A stretch of DNA of 55,097 bases from Reticulitermes lucifugus (GCA_026260175.1 JAKCWW010002355.1:3320-58416); one strand, 5' to 3'. Numbered from the stretch's first letter, positions 1 to 18,844 are shown. Program-made: numbers and translations. Notes: generated by a model from the letters alone, not told the origin.

Positions 1-560
1 TAGATTTTATATGCAGAGTTTAGGTCGGCTAGTGTATAATTACCTATTTGTTGGACCAGAGGGCTAGGGTGAAATGGACATTTAGTATAAAATTTGGCCG
101 TCAGATGGTGAATGAAGTCTCGAAGAGATTCAGTATTAAGGGAGTCATGCCTATAAACATTGTGTTTGTTGCTTTTTATTTGTATGTTTGAATAAATAAA
201 TACACGGTAGGCCTAATTTGCAACGCTATTGGGTCTACAAATATGATTCAGAAACCTGGAGAAAAGAAGGTCCTGTAGCTCCATTGATGTAGGTTGTAAT
301 TTTGTTGTCAGATTATTGTATCGTGAGTTAAAAAGTTCAAATGTAGAAAAAAATGTACGTTTAAAACAAAAACAGTTAAGATTTATTAAATTTTATTGCT
401 GACAAATTTGTCTTATTCTTTCGCTTGTTCTTCTGTCTCCAATAATGGACGTGCTTGTATATATCTACATTACGGCATGAAGAAGGCTTTCTTTGATCCC
501 ACACCCGCAGTATTTTTTCTGGGACTTTATGATGCTGTCTTCCATAATGTGGCTAAACAC
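1..560. other. non-coding stretch
   Basis: I see no gene here. Reading frames are short and stop-rich, and base composition is AT-rich. The only distinctive item is one copy of the octamer TAGGCCTA at 208-215. Confidence 0.6.
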
Positions 561-570
561 TTTTACACTT

Positions 571-846
571 TTTCTGTGGTGAAGGGCCCCGCAGCAGATG
601 CTATGGACGCACCGCAGCCTTGAGGCTTATTGTGTAACCCTGTGATGAAGATGATCAGTTTTTTCATTTTCCCGTGTAATGGAGCACGGGTGGAATAAAA
701 CTGACAGGGGAAAACCGAAGTACTGGGAGAAAAACCTGTCCCAGTGTCACTTTGTCCACCACAAATCCCGCATGGAGTGACCCGGGATCAACCTGGGCCT
801 CCGCAGTGAGAGGCCAGCGACTAACCGCCTGAGCCATAGCACGGCC
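571..846 (-). mobile_element. SINE family A, tRNA-derived, full copy
   Basis: On the minus strand this starts with the family head, GGCCGTGC followed by an A-box-like segment, and carries a B-box-like GGTTGATCCC at the family's GGTTCGATCCC position. The body is shared with copies at 3008, 23160, 41361, 42753 and 49865. The ten bases TTTTACACTT occur on both sides (561-570 and 847-856), the expected target-site duplication of LINE-assisted retroposition. The element carries its own RNA polymerase III promoter and makes no protein. Confidence 0.85.
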
Positions 847-1061
847 TTTTACACTTACGTTCTGCTACAGAGCGCGACGTAAACTTACTTCCAGAGCCAC
901 TTAATTTGCTATCCTGTTATTTATAACTTATAACGATTGTGGTTGGGTTTCCATAAAACCTGGTTATCCCGAAACAGTTTTACTGAATTTGTAATCCTGG
1001 GTTTTAACAGACAACAGTGATAGTTCAATGCGCATTTTACGTTATATATAATCGTCTTTGT

Positions 1062-1114
1062 AAATGAAGAGGCCGAGGCCCATATAAGGCTGTCGAGCCA
1101 TACAAAAAAAAATA
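1062..1114 (+). mobile_element. SINE family C, 53-bp 5'-truncated stub
   Basis: Only the 3' end of the family is present: the GAGGCC...GGCTGTCGAGCCAT segment also seen at the end of the copy at 34107-34365, followed by an A-rich tail. Exact 14-base repeats ATAATCGTCTTTGT flank it at 1048-1061 and 1115-1128. This is a very short, severely 5'-truncated retroposition event. Confidence 0.8.
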
Positions 1115-1128
1115 ATAATCGTCTTTGT

Positions 1129-2290
1129 GAGTGCCTTTCCATCATTGTCTGGCTATGACTGTGGACCTGGATATTGCTCTGAAGCTTCTATATTGAAACC
1201 GGAATTCTTATAATGTTGATGATGCACAGTCTCTTTAAACCAAGATTCTTAGATCGAATACAAGTAAACAGTCGGCCGAATGTGGTATCGTCGTTGGCGA
1301 ACACGTTCACATTAAACGAACAATCCGTGTTGGCGCAGTCTGTGTACTCCAGAATTATGTTAGCTGATGGACAACGGAAAACGTTAAGGCCATATCGCCG
1401 AAAGCTTGACTCCCAATATCACAGCGTTCCACTGTAAAAGACACGCTCCACATCCTCTGATTTGATGTAAACACGCTGCCAGTCACTGACACTCTCACTA
1501 GAAACTGCCTCCCAATTAGGCGCGTTCTTCGTGCTCGCTGGTTTCGCTTTCGCCTAACAGTTTGAAGGTCAAGGTACGAATCTGCATGAATTTTCTCGGT
1601 CACGGTCATTCCGGAGGCCAACGTGAAGAATGGACAAGAAGATTTACAAACGTTTTTGCTTCATTGCTGCAGCAGAAACAAGAACAAATAATTTAGAGGT
1701 ATTTGCTTGTGGACATTGTCCATCTTCCAAGCTTGAAGTATGAGACATTTTCTATGTTTAAGTGGAAGCAAGGCTTTTGTCTCCGTAGGCCGCCTTAAAT
1801 AAAGATGGCCGTTAACACTAATTATGTCTCATTTATCGTAACGAGTGTGTTCCGACGAAACTCGGGGTTCCGCCGGCGACTTTCAGGGGCTTCGATAACA
1901 GATTATGTTTATAATGAAATTGCTTACCACATTTCTATAATCTTCAATTTCATTTTCTATTTTCCTCCGCATCCTTGTGCATAGTCGGTGCTGCGTTTTT
2001 TATGTAAATCGCCAATTACGAAAGCTTGTTTTTATGTTTTATTTGTCTAAATAAAGGTAATTTTTTAAAGGTTTCATTTCATTTTGCACCCAAAAACAAC
2101 ATTTGTGCTGAGCGGGGGGTTTCTAAAAAATTCATATGTAGCCACAAAGTTTGTACAGATATAAAGATTTCGAAGACGATTAATAGGCCTATAGACAATG
2201 CAGAAGCCAAGATATTTCAGTCATCATAGTGACTATGTTATGATTTGGACTGCCAGAATTTGATTTCCAGCAGCTGAAGTAATTTTTCTC
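1129..2290. other. non-coding stretch
   Basis: I see no gene or recognisable repeat in this stretch. Open frames are under about 90 codons and have no recognisable domain. TAGGCCTA occurs at 2184-2191. Confidence 0.5.
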
Positions 2291-2296
2291 TTCCTC

Positions 2297-2435
2297 GTAG
2301 TTTCCAGGCAGGCTCTGGAACCCAACCAGCCTCTCATCCATTAAGTACGGCATCATGACCTTTTTACCAGAGTATAAAGCGGCTAGGGCGTGAATCTGTA
2401 CACACGCCTTTATCTAATGCCGAGATTCAAAATAT
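2297..2435 (+). mobile_element. SINE family B, decayed fragment
   Basis: It matches the body of family B (compare 39918-40215). The order is an AACCCAGCCTC-like segment, then an AAAGCGGC-like segment, then a CATCTAGTGCC-like segment. The tRNA-like head is absent and many positions differ, so this is an old remnant. Confidence 0.5.
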
Positions 2436-2995
2436 GTAGAGCTCTAATTCCACACTATTGCATCTTTATGGCGCGGTGCTTAGTTATTGAGCACAAGGAC
2501 AGCTTTTTGTATTGCAAGTTGTCCACATAATAACCAGTGCTCAGAGAAAACTGGCACATTCTCATGATAGTGCAGCGTTATCGACCTTTAAGAATCATAC
2601 TTTAAGATGAAGAAAACTTACGTAATCGTATGAAATGCACACGGCAAAGAATGTAGCTCAGTTTGTGTAGTGACTGATCACCTGCTGAAAGGTCGGGGTA
2701 GGATTACGGCAGTTCAGTGTGGTCTTCACTATGTCAAGAATGACTCTTCTGCCCACCGTGCCTTCTAAAATTATAACAGGGATTCTTCCAATTGATGTGT
2801 ACCAGTTTTGGATGAAGATTAGGCCGTACTTACCTCCTTATGTCGCCGCCTTAATGCTTGAGGCTTTATTCTAACCGATATATATTTTAACGACGAGCTT
2901 AGGCACTGGAGCAGTTTTATCCCAAGAATGACAATGGACGAAGGTGGCAAAAGCCAAAAACATCTGACAGAAATGTCATACCCAAAACACAGAGC
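2436..2995. other. non-coding stretch
   Basis: I see no gene. The longest open frames here run into the SINE at 3008 and are products of it. Confidence 0.5.
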
Positions 2996-3007
2996 AAGTG
3001 GCAAAAG

Positions 3008-3284
3008 GGCCGTGCCATGGCTCAGGCGGTTAGTCGCCGGTCTCTCACCGCGGAGGCCCGGGCTCGATCCCAGATCAGTCCATGTGGGATTTGTGGTGGA
3101 CAAAGTGGCACTGAGACAGGTTTTTTCCCGAGTACTTCGGTTTTCCCTTGTCAGTTTCATTCCACCGGTGCTGCATTACAAGGAAAAGCGAAAAAAAAAA
3201 TTAATCATCATCACAGTGTTGCACAATGAGCCTCTAGGCTGCGGTGCGTCCGTAGCATCTGCTGCGGGGCCCTTTACCACAAAA
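3008..3284 (+). mobile_element. SINE family A, full copy with target-site duplication
   Basis: It begins GGCCGTGCCATGGCTCAGG, in which the A-box-like segment lies, and has a B-box-like segment near base 60. It ends in a short A-rich tail. The 12 bases AAGTGGCAAAAG occur directly before (2996-3007) and directly after (3285-3296), fixing both ends exactly. Apparent reading frames across it are spurious. Confidence 0.9.
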
Positions 3285-3689
3285 AAGTGGCAAAAGACGT
3301 AACGAATTGTTTAATTATGTGTCATACTAATTGGACTGTTAGAACCGCAAGAGATTCTTTTCCAGAAGGAGAGAAATGATCTTTGGAGACGGCAGGTTAT
3401 TAATGTAACAAGAAGCTTGAGAAATCCTATTGCTTCTATCGTTCTGGTTTCCAAATGGCCTTGTTTGTTCCCTGGCTCTTGTTCTTCTGTTTCCTTCCGT
3501 AAACCGTCATCACATATTCTCCCGTTGAATTAAGACTCAAGTATTGTTGGACACTAGTTCGTTACTGTCACAACAATATCACGCTACATGAGCTTGTATT
3601 CAGTAAGTTCCAGTTACCGCGATATTCTACTTTTAGATGTATTTCGGTATTATCGTCTTATAAACAAGGCTGAACATGGGGGTAGACAG

Positions 3690-3915
3690 ACGCTAGTAGG
3701 TGCTCTCTGCCAGAGCTGCTTTAGGCTTTCTCGCAGAGCAGTTGCGAAGAGGGACTACTGTCTTCTTCATGTCCGTCTGTCCGCATGGGACAAATCGGCT
3801 CCCAGCGAATGGATTTTCCTGAAAATTCGTGTTAGGAACTTTAACTACAGTTTGTCGACACATTCCAATTTTGACTAAAACTGGACGAAAGTAGTAGACA
3901 ATACATGAAGCCCCA
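3690..3915 (+). mobile_element. Terminal-inverted-repeat element family D, fragment
   Basis: It shares the CCGTCTGTCCGC-type segment, and the stretch after it, with the fuller copies at 29815-30330 (same strand) and 53411-53934 (opposite strand). The far half with the second terminal repeat is missing. It is non-coding. Confidence 0.5.
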
Positions 3916-3927
3916 CGAACATGTGTG

Positions 3928-4070
3928 ACTGGTTATTAATGTTACCATTGTCTTTGTGGTTACCGTGGTCACGTGGTTACCAAAATTACCAGTGTTCGTA
4001 TGGTTATTATGGTTACATTTGTTATCGTGGTTACGAAGGTTACTATGGTTGCTACGGTTACGCAAAAGCC
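3928..4070 (+). repeat. degenerate TGGTTAC minisatellite
   Basis: The heptamer TGGTTAC and near copies recur with short variable spacers, often about 12 bases apart. Both strands stay open in places only because the unit lacks stops, so the peptide-like frames are not genes. Confidence 0.8.
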
Positions 4071-4341
4071 GCACAAGTTTTTCGCTCTGTGGATGTATGT
4101 GACTTGTCTAATGACGCACAAGTTTTAAAGTCGCGGAATCGAATCTGTCATCATTTGAGAACGTTATATATCATAACATATTCATGTCATACATCATACA
4201 TCGCAATAAACCCCTTTCCCGTAACTTGCTCATTTCGGCATGGTTTAGTCTATGCTCCTGTGACAGTAAGACGCAGCTTGTGAAAGCTCAGAACTGCCGT
4301 TCTTGGCTGGAGAAACCGGAACATGTATGGAGGAATTGAGA

Positions 4342-4793
4342 TATGGATGGATGGATGGATGGATAGCTAGATAGATAGATAGGTGGGCAGACAGGTAGAT
4401 ATAGATGGGTAGTTGGGTGGATTGATGGATGGATGGATGGATGGATAGATAAATAGATAGGTGGACAGAGAGGTAGATATGGATGGGTAGTTGGGTGGAT
4501 GGATAGAAATAGATAAATAGATAGGTGGACAGACAAGTAGATATTGATGGGTAGTTCGGTGGATGAATGGATGAATAGATAGATAGATAAATAGATAGGT
4601 GGACAGACAAGTAGATATAGATGGGTGGATGGATGGTTGGATAGGTAGATAAATAGATAAGTGAACAGAGAGGTAGATATGGATGGGTAGTTGTGTGGAT
4701 GGATGGATGGATGAATAGATAGATAGATAAATAAATAGATAGGTGGCCATACAAGTAGATATAGATGGGTAGTTGGGTGGATGGATGGATAGA
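4342..4793 (+). repeat. GGAT/AGAT minisatellite with higher-order unit
   Basis: Runs of GGAT and AGAT are organised into a larger unit marked by GTAGATAT. That marker starts at 4395, 4473, 4537, 4611, 4673 and 4755, so the unit is about 62-82 bases long. The minus strand is open for up to 169 codons in more than one frame, rich in Ile, Tyr, Ser, His and Pro. This is a by-product of the repeat and not a gene. Confidence 0.9.
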
Positions 4794-4975
4794 GAAACTA
4801 GGATGAACACAATGATTTGTGTATGTTAAAGTTAGCCCAAGCCCATACGTACTTGTATGTGTTTATAGTCAGCTTCTTCTTGCACATGTTGTCGTCGGCT
4901 AATCTGGCATTAGCACTGGCGTCATACTTGTACGTTTACTTTCATGCTGGGAGTAATGTTATGAATAAATGTTAC

Positions 4976-5078
4976 AGTCGAACAAAACATATATTTTTAA
5001 CCAACACCTACATGTTTCGGCTATACAAACAGGCCGAAACATGCAGCGGTTGATTAAAAATACATATTATGTTCGACT
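4976..5078. repeat. foldback, 46-bp arms, Penelope-like remnant
   Basis: Arms 4976-5021 and 5033-5078 are inverted copies matching at about 39 of 46 positions, around an 11-base loop. Each arm, read outward, contains GCCGAAACATG. This resembles the 3' part of the hammerhead motifs at 18606, 37909 and 55056, but the CUGANGA box is absent. It is probably a remnant of a related element and not an active ribozyme. Confidence 0.6.
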
Positions 5079-7010
5079 ATTACATTTATTGGTTTCTTGC
5101 ATATTAACACAACGGGGTGAGTAACGTAAAGGTGATGTTACCGTTACAGCCCTGAAAGTGGGCGAAATATTCAAACATATTCTCCGTCTAAAATTAGTCA
5201 TTCTAGTTGGCTCACTCGGTGTGTAATAGCAAATTTTTATGGTGCATGTGTGGATGCAAAACTGTGTTTAGGCTATTGAATTTACAAAGAAAAAGTGTAT
5301 ATTCTGTGTACACTGTTCTTGTAATAGTGCACCCTGACGAAAAAAAAAAAAATATATATATATATATATTATAGTGAATGCTGCAGGTTGCTAGTGACAT
5401 CCGCCCGCATAAGAACAACTAAACCACATGCGGTTTAATTACAATACATACAAAGAGACTGGATTTATATAACGTCCCTTGTAGTAGAGGATTGTTTGGA
5501 TCGATTATTGCAGATAAATTTGTTTTTCTTAATTAAAGTCCCTTTCGCAATCCCTGCATGGAAAGACCTAAGTAGGGCCGTAAAATTGGTCACGACCGCT
5601 GCATTCAACATCAATGCACGCTTTGTCTATAATGGATCCCCGACTTATGAATGAGTAACGTTTCAAAGACCCGTTCGTAAGTCGAAACATTTTCAGAGGT
5701 TACTGCCTGTTTCTAGACTTTGCTACGTCTTTGTCACTTTTAATTTGTTGCCTAATATTTGGAGGGAGTTAACACTCAACATGTACTAAAACACTCACAG
5801 CAGTAGTTGGATGATGTAGATATAGAAAGCACCACGGGACAACTGAGATAGACTCGCTCTGAGCATTTGCCCTGAGTCACTTCCGCTGCAGGAGTAAGAA
5901 GGGAGCCGCTCTTCGTTCTTACGTTCGAAGCGCGGTCGCTGTCTCGCCGTGTGAAATTCTTATTACAGACAAAAGCCGATATAGCACCACTGTTAGTTCA
6001 CCGCAATTTGTGGCTCTATATCGAGGGTGGCGATAAATCGAAATACTGTATAACAGGAAGTTTCTCGTCACAGACTGGCGTGGGCGCTAAGTGAAGTTGG
6101 CACTAACTTAAGTTATATCGGGGGACGCTATATCGTCCTTTGGGAACCAGTTCGGATGTCGTTCTTCTGTACGGATGTTCTTAAATCGAGTGTTCCTCAG
6201 CGGAGGACTTATTGTAAATAAAAATTTACCATCCCATTGGACATAATGAAACTTTGCAGTTTATACGATGTTAAATTTAAGTATGCCTATGAAATGTCCC
6301 CGCAACAGCTGTCGAAGTCTCCGATGTCTGACATGTCATGTGTTAAATTAAGACATCATAATGACCAGCGTCTACCACCGCAGCCTTACGTCGACAAACA
6401 GTATTATGGAATCCTGAGGTTGGGTGGTTCTTATCGGGGAGTTCCTGGCTCAAATCTCAGCCCGGAAACCGATTATCCTGACTGCTGTTACTAGTTCTCA
6501 TTCCGTCCAGGAAAATGTCGAAGTACCGAGTACCCCTGATTAGATCATGGCATATCTTCACGCTTCCTTTCATGTTCTGTATTTCCTGCTGTATGTACAG
6601 AGACATCATTTTGTCTGACTATGTTCCTAGTCACTTCCTTTGGCCCGCTTAACTTACGAAAGTCAACAGAACTTTGACGTGCAACGCATAACGCGTTTGT
6701 TAGATGTGACGCGTGTATTCGAGGCAAAGGAAAATACTTTAAGCACTTTATTTTTAACTGTGGTGAGTCAACACATCATATTAACTGCAGTATATTAAAC
6801 TAAAAAGGTAGACCCCGACTCATGGCAAATCAGAACAGCTGCGAGCGTTGCACTACATACCGTCACGCAGAAAGCTCTAAGTGGAGAGTAATGCGCTTCA
6901 TCATCCGACGCCCTATAATCCTAGCTCCTGTCAGCGATGTTAAAGAAATGAACAGACTAAGTATGCATTCGTAAATAAATATGCTCAGTTACTAAAATAA
7001 GTACTTGAAT
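5079..7010. other. non-coding stretch with A-rich and TA microsatellite
   Basis: No gene is supported. A run of A followed by TA repeats lies at about 5341-5370. The part at 5640-6150 is relatively GC-rich and has the look of old non-coding repeat sequence, but I cannot assign it to a family. Confidence 0.45.
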
Positions 7011-7014
7011 AATT

Positions 7015-7215
7015 TTGAAAAATTTTATATTTTGTAATTTGGTCAAAAAAGTCCCGGCTTTTGTAGAATCCAAAACGTATCACTGTGTTGAATATACTGC
7101 ACCCCTGGAATCTAGTCTTAACCATTCTACACCCTCACACACTGTGACCTTTAGATCCATGTTTATATTATTCCACCATCTACATCTAGGTCTTGCAAGT
7201 GGCTTTTTCGTAGAG
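7015..7215. mobile_element. non-LTR retrotransposon remnant
   Basis: The plus-strand reading gives a peptide type I have seen often as repeat-derived sequence in insects: an LVKKVPAF-like start and an LHLGLASGFF-like end. Related antisense-type readings occur at 19960-20310 and 47920-48010. There is no intact enzyme domain. The family assignment is from memory and is weak. Confidence 0.35.
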
Positions 7216-7365
7216 AATTTCCGACTAACAGGCTTTGTGTACATTTCTCAGTCGCTAACCATTTTGTGTGGCTACACTTGCGTAATCCACTTCGGTATGA
7301 TGCTGTTTTATGGAATTAAATGTTGGAGTTGTCCCAGTTCTTAAGTAAGCACTGCGCCATGTATG

Positions 7366-7612
7366 CATATGGGGAGTGGAGGCATAGCTCCACGGATTTT
7401 TAACCTCGGCAATAGATGGAATTAAGTAGCTTCACGTCCCGGCTGCTTTAATCTCGGGGTGCGAATCCCTATGCAGGAGGCTAGGAGGGTCCGAGAGTTT
7501 GTCTGGACGGTTTTGTAACAGAAAAATCTTTTGATCCTCCGGGAATCGAACCGTGATTTCTCGTTCTTTCAGCCCGTAACCTGGTAGCTATGCCAACTGA
7601 GATCTTTCGGCT
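7366..7612 (-). mobile_element. SINE family B, near full length, tRNA head retained
   Basis: On the minus strand there is a tRNA-like head with an A-box-like TCTCAGTTGGCATAGC and a B-box GGTTCGATTCCC. The family body follows (CAGACAAACTCT..., GCAGCCGGGACGTGAAGCT..., GGAGCTATGCCTCCACT). It shows that family B also derives from a tRNA gene. Confidence 0.7.
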
Positions 7613-8060
7613 TGCGTATATGTGGAGGGCGTATTGATTTTTCGATCATGTTGGAAATTTTGGAATACAACTTCTAACATATTCAGACTCCTCAGTGCGC
7701 TCTCAGGATAACCAGCAAGCCGGCTGAGATTCGATCTAGGCACATTCCGAGCGATATCTTTGCACCCACCTGCTTGGTGTGATTGTGCAGTCTGCTTTAA
7801 AAGGTTCGCAGAACTTGTATTGTTAATTCCGGGTCTGGAGTGAGGAGGTCAACCTTGCGGAACTAATCCAAGGCGCCCGCCGGCGTCCTAGTGTGAAGGG
7901 AGTCTTGCCTCCTCTTCTTGTTGTACACAGCTATTCACTTGTCTTAGTGGGAAAGTTTTAACAGTTTACTTCTTGAGTTAAGATAAAACTGTTCCACTGC
8001 CTTCTCACCAATCGAAAGGAATGCCTTGTCACAGTTGTTTCTCTTGCAAGCGGTGGTAGG
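7613..8060. other. non-coding stretch upstream of VP-1
   Basis: There is no gene. It precedes the VP-1 core promoter and so may contain its upstream control region, but I recognise no specific site. Confidence 0.4.
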
Positions 8061-8066
8061 TATAGA

Positions 8067-8074
8067 TATATAAA
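8067..8074 (+). promoter_or_regulatory. TATA box of VP-1
   Basis: TATATAAA lies 69 bases before the proposed ATG at 8143. An initiator-like ACAGTTT at 8099-8105 is about 30 bases downstream, the usual TATA-to-start spacing. VP-2 and VP-3 have the same arrangement. Confidence 0.7.
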
Positions 8075-8142
8075 GGTGGCCTAGAACTTGAAACGACTAC
8101 AGTTTCTCTGCAGCAACACACACGAATTGACTTGAGGGCAAA

Positions 8143-15408
<7,266 letters not shown>

Positions 15409-15557
15409 AACATTTTAAGCCGTGGAATGAAGAAGTTTAATCAGGCGGAATGTTTGTTGTTTGCTATCGTTCTGATATTCTTGCTAAATTACTTTCCATA
15501 AACAAAACTATCTTGTCCACGACTTTTGTGGAGTGTTACAGAAAAGATGACAAAAAC

Positions 15558-15586
15558 AAAATAATAATAATAATAATAATAATAAA
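15558..15586 (+). repeat. AAT microsatellite containing VP-1 poly(A) signal
   Basis: About eight AAT units end in AATAAA at 15581-15586, about 170 bases after the VP-1 stop. That hexamer is a candidate polyadenylation signal, although the repeat would produce it by chance. Confidence 0.55.
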
Positions 15587-18550
15587 TGAAGCCATATATA
15601 GGTTCCTTTAAGTCTTAGGTGTACAGCTATAGTGTACACGTAGCCCTATGGGTTTCATTTCTTTGAAAGTGTTTATAACAGTATTCGATCCTGCAATATT
15701 CTTTTGAAACCCTAATGTTGGGCCATACAATTATGTACCCCCCCCCTCCAAAAAGAAATTAATTCTCGTGATGATAAGAACTATGTTGTTTAGGAATGAG
15801 CTTTGCGATCCTGTAAGCTGGTGCGATATACTTGAGAAAAATACGTAAGTTATCGGGTTGTCGGAAAAAAAATGCGCACTAACTTACCTTACGCACGGTT
15901 CGACGTGGTAGAATGATTTACTGGGAATATTTTACTTGTTACTTTCTGTTGTATAAAATTCCCCCTGTATTAACTGTGACGTCACGTAAATTTTACTTAT
16001 AATAGTAGCTTGCTTATCGCTTGTCGTAAATAGGCTTCTTACCCTATAAAACACTGGAGGTGGTAATTCCTTGCAGGGTCGCAAAGCAGAATTCTGCAAC
16101 AGCTTATGCTTTGGAAAAATGCTAGAAACTGAGACTTCTATACTCGATGCTGTTGCAAAGATACGTACGGGTTCTTATATATTTCCACTTCAGTTTTATA
16201 GATTTTTGAAGTAGTAAAGTTGAAAGAACTGCACGATATATTATATTCAGTTCTAAACAGAAGCTGTAACCTTTATGTCTCGCCTTTGGAATATATCCGT
16301 TTTGAACTGTGATCGGAGACCTTATATCCTGACTCACATTTAAGGTGACTTTCATTGGTGCCTCCGGTCTTATATTATAACTGAAATTAATACCACATTA
16401 TTGCACAGGCACTTTCTCGTTCTAGCTGGTTCATCAGCCTTCATCACATCACATAGCACTCAACTGAATTTACATAACAATTTTAAAAGCTAAAGGAGAA
16501 GACATTCTATTTATTCGTTTTTGCTCTGAGATTTGGCGTGCGCAGTTTATTACGTAGTGCCATCTTTTCAGAGGAACCTGCTTCCTCAAACTTCAGAGAA
16601 TACAAAAGTTTGTACCTATGTACCACACTATACACTCGCATCACAGAAGACAGTAATCTTCACAGACACTGCCATGAGAAACTTAAATCTCTCATTAAGA
16701 AAGAACGTTCTTGTCGAAGGCCGTCAGGTATTTTGAAGTCACGCTCATAAGAGCTTTGTTGGGCCGCAAAAACGGTCGTATCTGTTACGTGTTTCAGTGG
16801 AATGTGAAGATCCCCGATTTTATTATTTACTCCAAAGATTGAAAATTTGGTGCTGAAAGCAACTAATCACGGAATTGAGGAGGGAAATTTAAAATGCCAA
16901 GTATTTCTCCTCAATTCGAGTCATATGAATATAAAATATTTCTGTAAGGCTCCAGGATCGTTAAAAATGGTTAACAAGTTTGATTATTAAGAATGTAAGT
17001 TGCAGTAGTTTTAAGTGAAGACGCCCAGGTAGTAGTAACTTAAGGTGTTTTTTTAACTTTTATTTTGCCATATATTTTCAATGGTTTAACTACTTGTTAT
17101 TTTTCTTTCTTCAGTTATTTTCTTGAATTTTTAATAAGGTAGCTGTATCAAACAAGGACCGCTGCTTAATAAGTCCCACTCTGTTTTCTACTAATAGCAG
17201 ATACTCTAACAAGATGAGAGAACTCTCTCGATGACCTTCTTCTATACAAGAGTAGTACAATTATTGTCATGGTGAAGAGGCAAGCATTAATAGAGGAACA
17301 CATGGCAGGTATATATGTTTTTAATGCAAAGCCTCTTCTGTTATGGATGATATATTTTTAACGTATTTATTATATTCCGCAAATATTATATGTTTTCCAT
17401 ACATTTGAAAATCTCAATCAACGCTTCATGAAGACCACAAAGAAATTTAAGAAAACACCCATAACACAACACCTGTACAAACAATGGCAATGAGTTGCAA
17501 ATTAATTTTTCCAAAAGTTCGGTTGGAAATTTGTATGACTGTATTTTTCTCATATTGAAGTAATGCTAATGCTGTTTACTGAAATGACGATGTTTTGGTG
17601 TGAGACGTTGACGGAAAAGGGTTATTCGATGTGGCTGGGTATGGTTTAATGTCTTATGTCAGTATGGAGTAATGACAAAGCAGAGGGACAAATTGGCTGA
17701 GTTCGAATCAGAGTAACTTAAAGACGCGTGGCAGCATGTTTGAAGGAATTTTTGTAAGGACGGCATGAAAGGCTATCTGATTCCAGCTCTGTTATCCCAA
17801 ACTGCATAAGAAACGCTTCGTGTCATGCCGTCCAGCAATAAATGTAGAAGGTAAGGTAGCGGTTGAAAATTATTTAAGCTTAAGTTCCCGAAAATGTCCA
17901 GTTAGTATGAGGATTAAGAATGAATAGAAGACCGTGGGAAGTATCCTCTGTTATAAATAACAACATTTACAAACACAAGAAAGAAGAGCGGGTCTTGTGT
18001 CCAGTGGTCAATCATGGCAGCCAGGGCCAAGCAAGAACCAAAAGGTGGACGTAGACGTGTGAAATTTTTAAGGGGGGGCAGGGCACCAGAGCTGCTCTTA
18101 CGCAGTTGTTACAATAAGCGTCTGCACGACGTGTGTGCTAGCCTACGTGCTGAAGATCCTGAATAACTTGTCTGTCTCTTGCGAATCTGGTCAACCATGC
18201 TTGCACAATATTACGTTGAAATTGTAACCCCCCTTATATTGTAGATTATGGTCTGAATTTCAGCAATTATAATTTATTCACTTTACAGCTATCTAGGGAA
18301 AACAATTTAAGAACTTATGCAGTAAGATTTCTGTAAGGTTTTGTATTTTGTGACCTTAAATTTGTTCTCAGAATCCGGTTTTGTAAAACATAACGGTTTT
18401 GTTCTTGCAGTTTGTAATAAATCTTTGTTACACATTACTTACATCTTGATTACGGCTTCCTCAACACCTTACTATCTATATGCCTAATATAGAACTGCTT
18501 TAGGGGCCTTAATTGGAACGTACGTAAATTATAAGGATCTAAACTATCTT
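15587..18550. other. non-coding intergenic stretch
   Basis: I see no gene. Frames are short and composition is AT-rich. The part at 17590-18180 is more mixed and may be old repeat, unassigned. Confidence 0.5.
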
Positions 18551-18553
18551 ATT

Positions 18554-18653
18554 ATACCAACTAAATGCACAATGTCAATATGTAATTTTATAATTAAAAC
18601 ATTACATCTTCAACATGTTTCGATCTTTCATAGATCATCATCAGGAAGATCAT
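18554..18653 (-). ncRNA. hammerhead-ribozyme motif, Penelope-like element end
   Basis: On the minus strand ATCTTC (18650-18645) is followed by the box CTGATGA (18644-18638), an extra T, stem II (GATCT/AGATC, 5 bp), and GAAA (18621-18618). The palindrome ACATGT (18618-18613) serves as short stem III. Next comes a T as cleavage-site base, then GAAGAT (18611-18606), which pairs perfectly with ATCTTC as stem I. Short palindromic stem III is typical of ribozymes in Penelope-like elements. A block GTGCATTTAGTTGGTAT at 18570-18554 is shared with the motifs at 37854 and 55004. The extra base before stem II is a deviation. No reverse transcriptase is present. Confidence 0.65.
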
Positions 18654-18844
18654 ACATCACTCAATAAATATAAAACATGAATTACAATACAATTTCTAAA
18701 ATTCTATTGGTACACTGTAGGAAGTCTTGGTATCTTGAACAGCGCACAGAAGTATAAAATGCGGAATGCAGATGATCCCATATGAAGTAGTTGTAAGCAT
18801 ATAGTGACACGGAACTCTGATTATTCAATATCTTGGAAACGGCT

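Noticed and set aside
3017..3302. Overlapping plus-strand frames at 2928-3302
   Set aside because: They lie within a SINE A copy; equivalent frames occur in the other copies.
4245..4810. Long minus-strand frames rich in Ile, Tyr, Ser, His and Pro
   Set aside because: They are translations of the GGAT/AGAT array in several frames at once; no start context, splice sites or conservation pattern.
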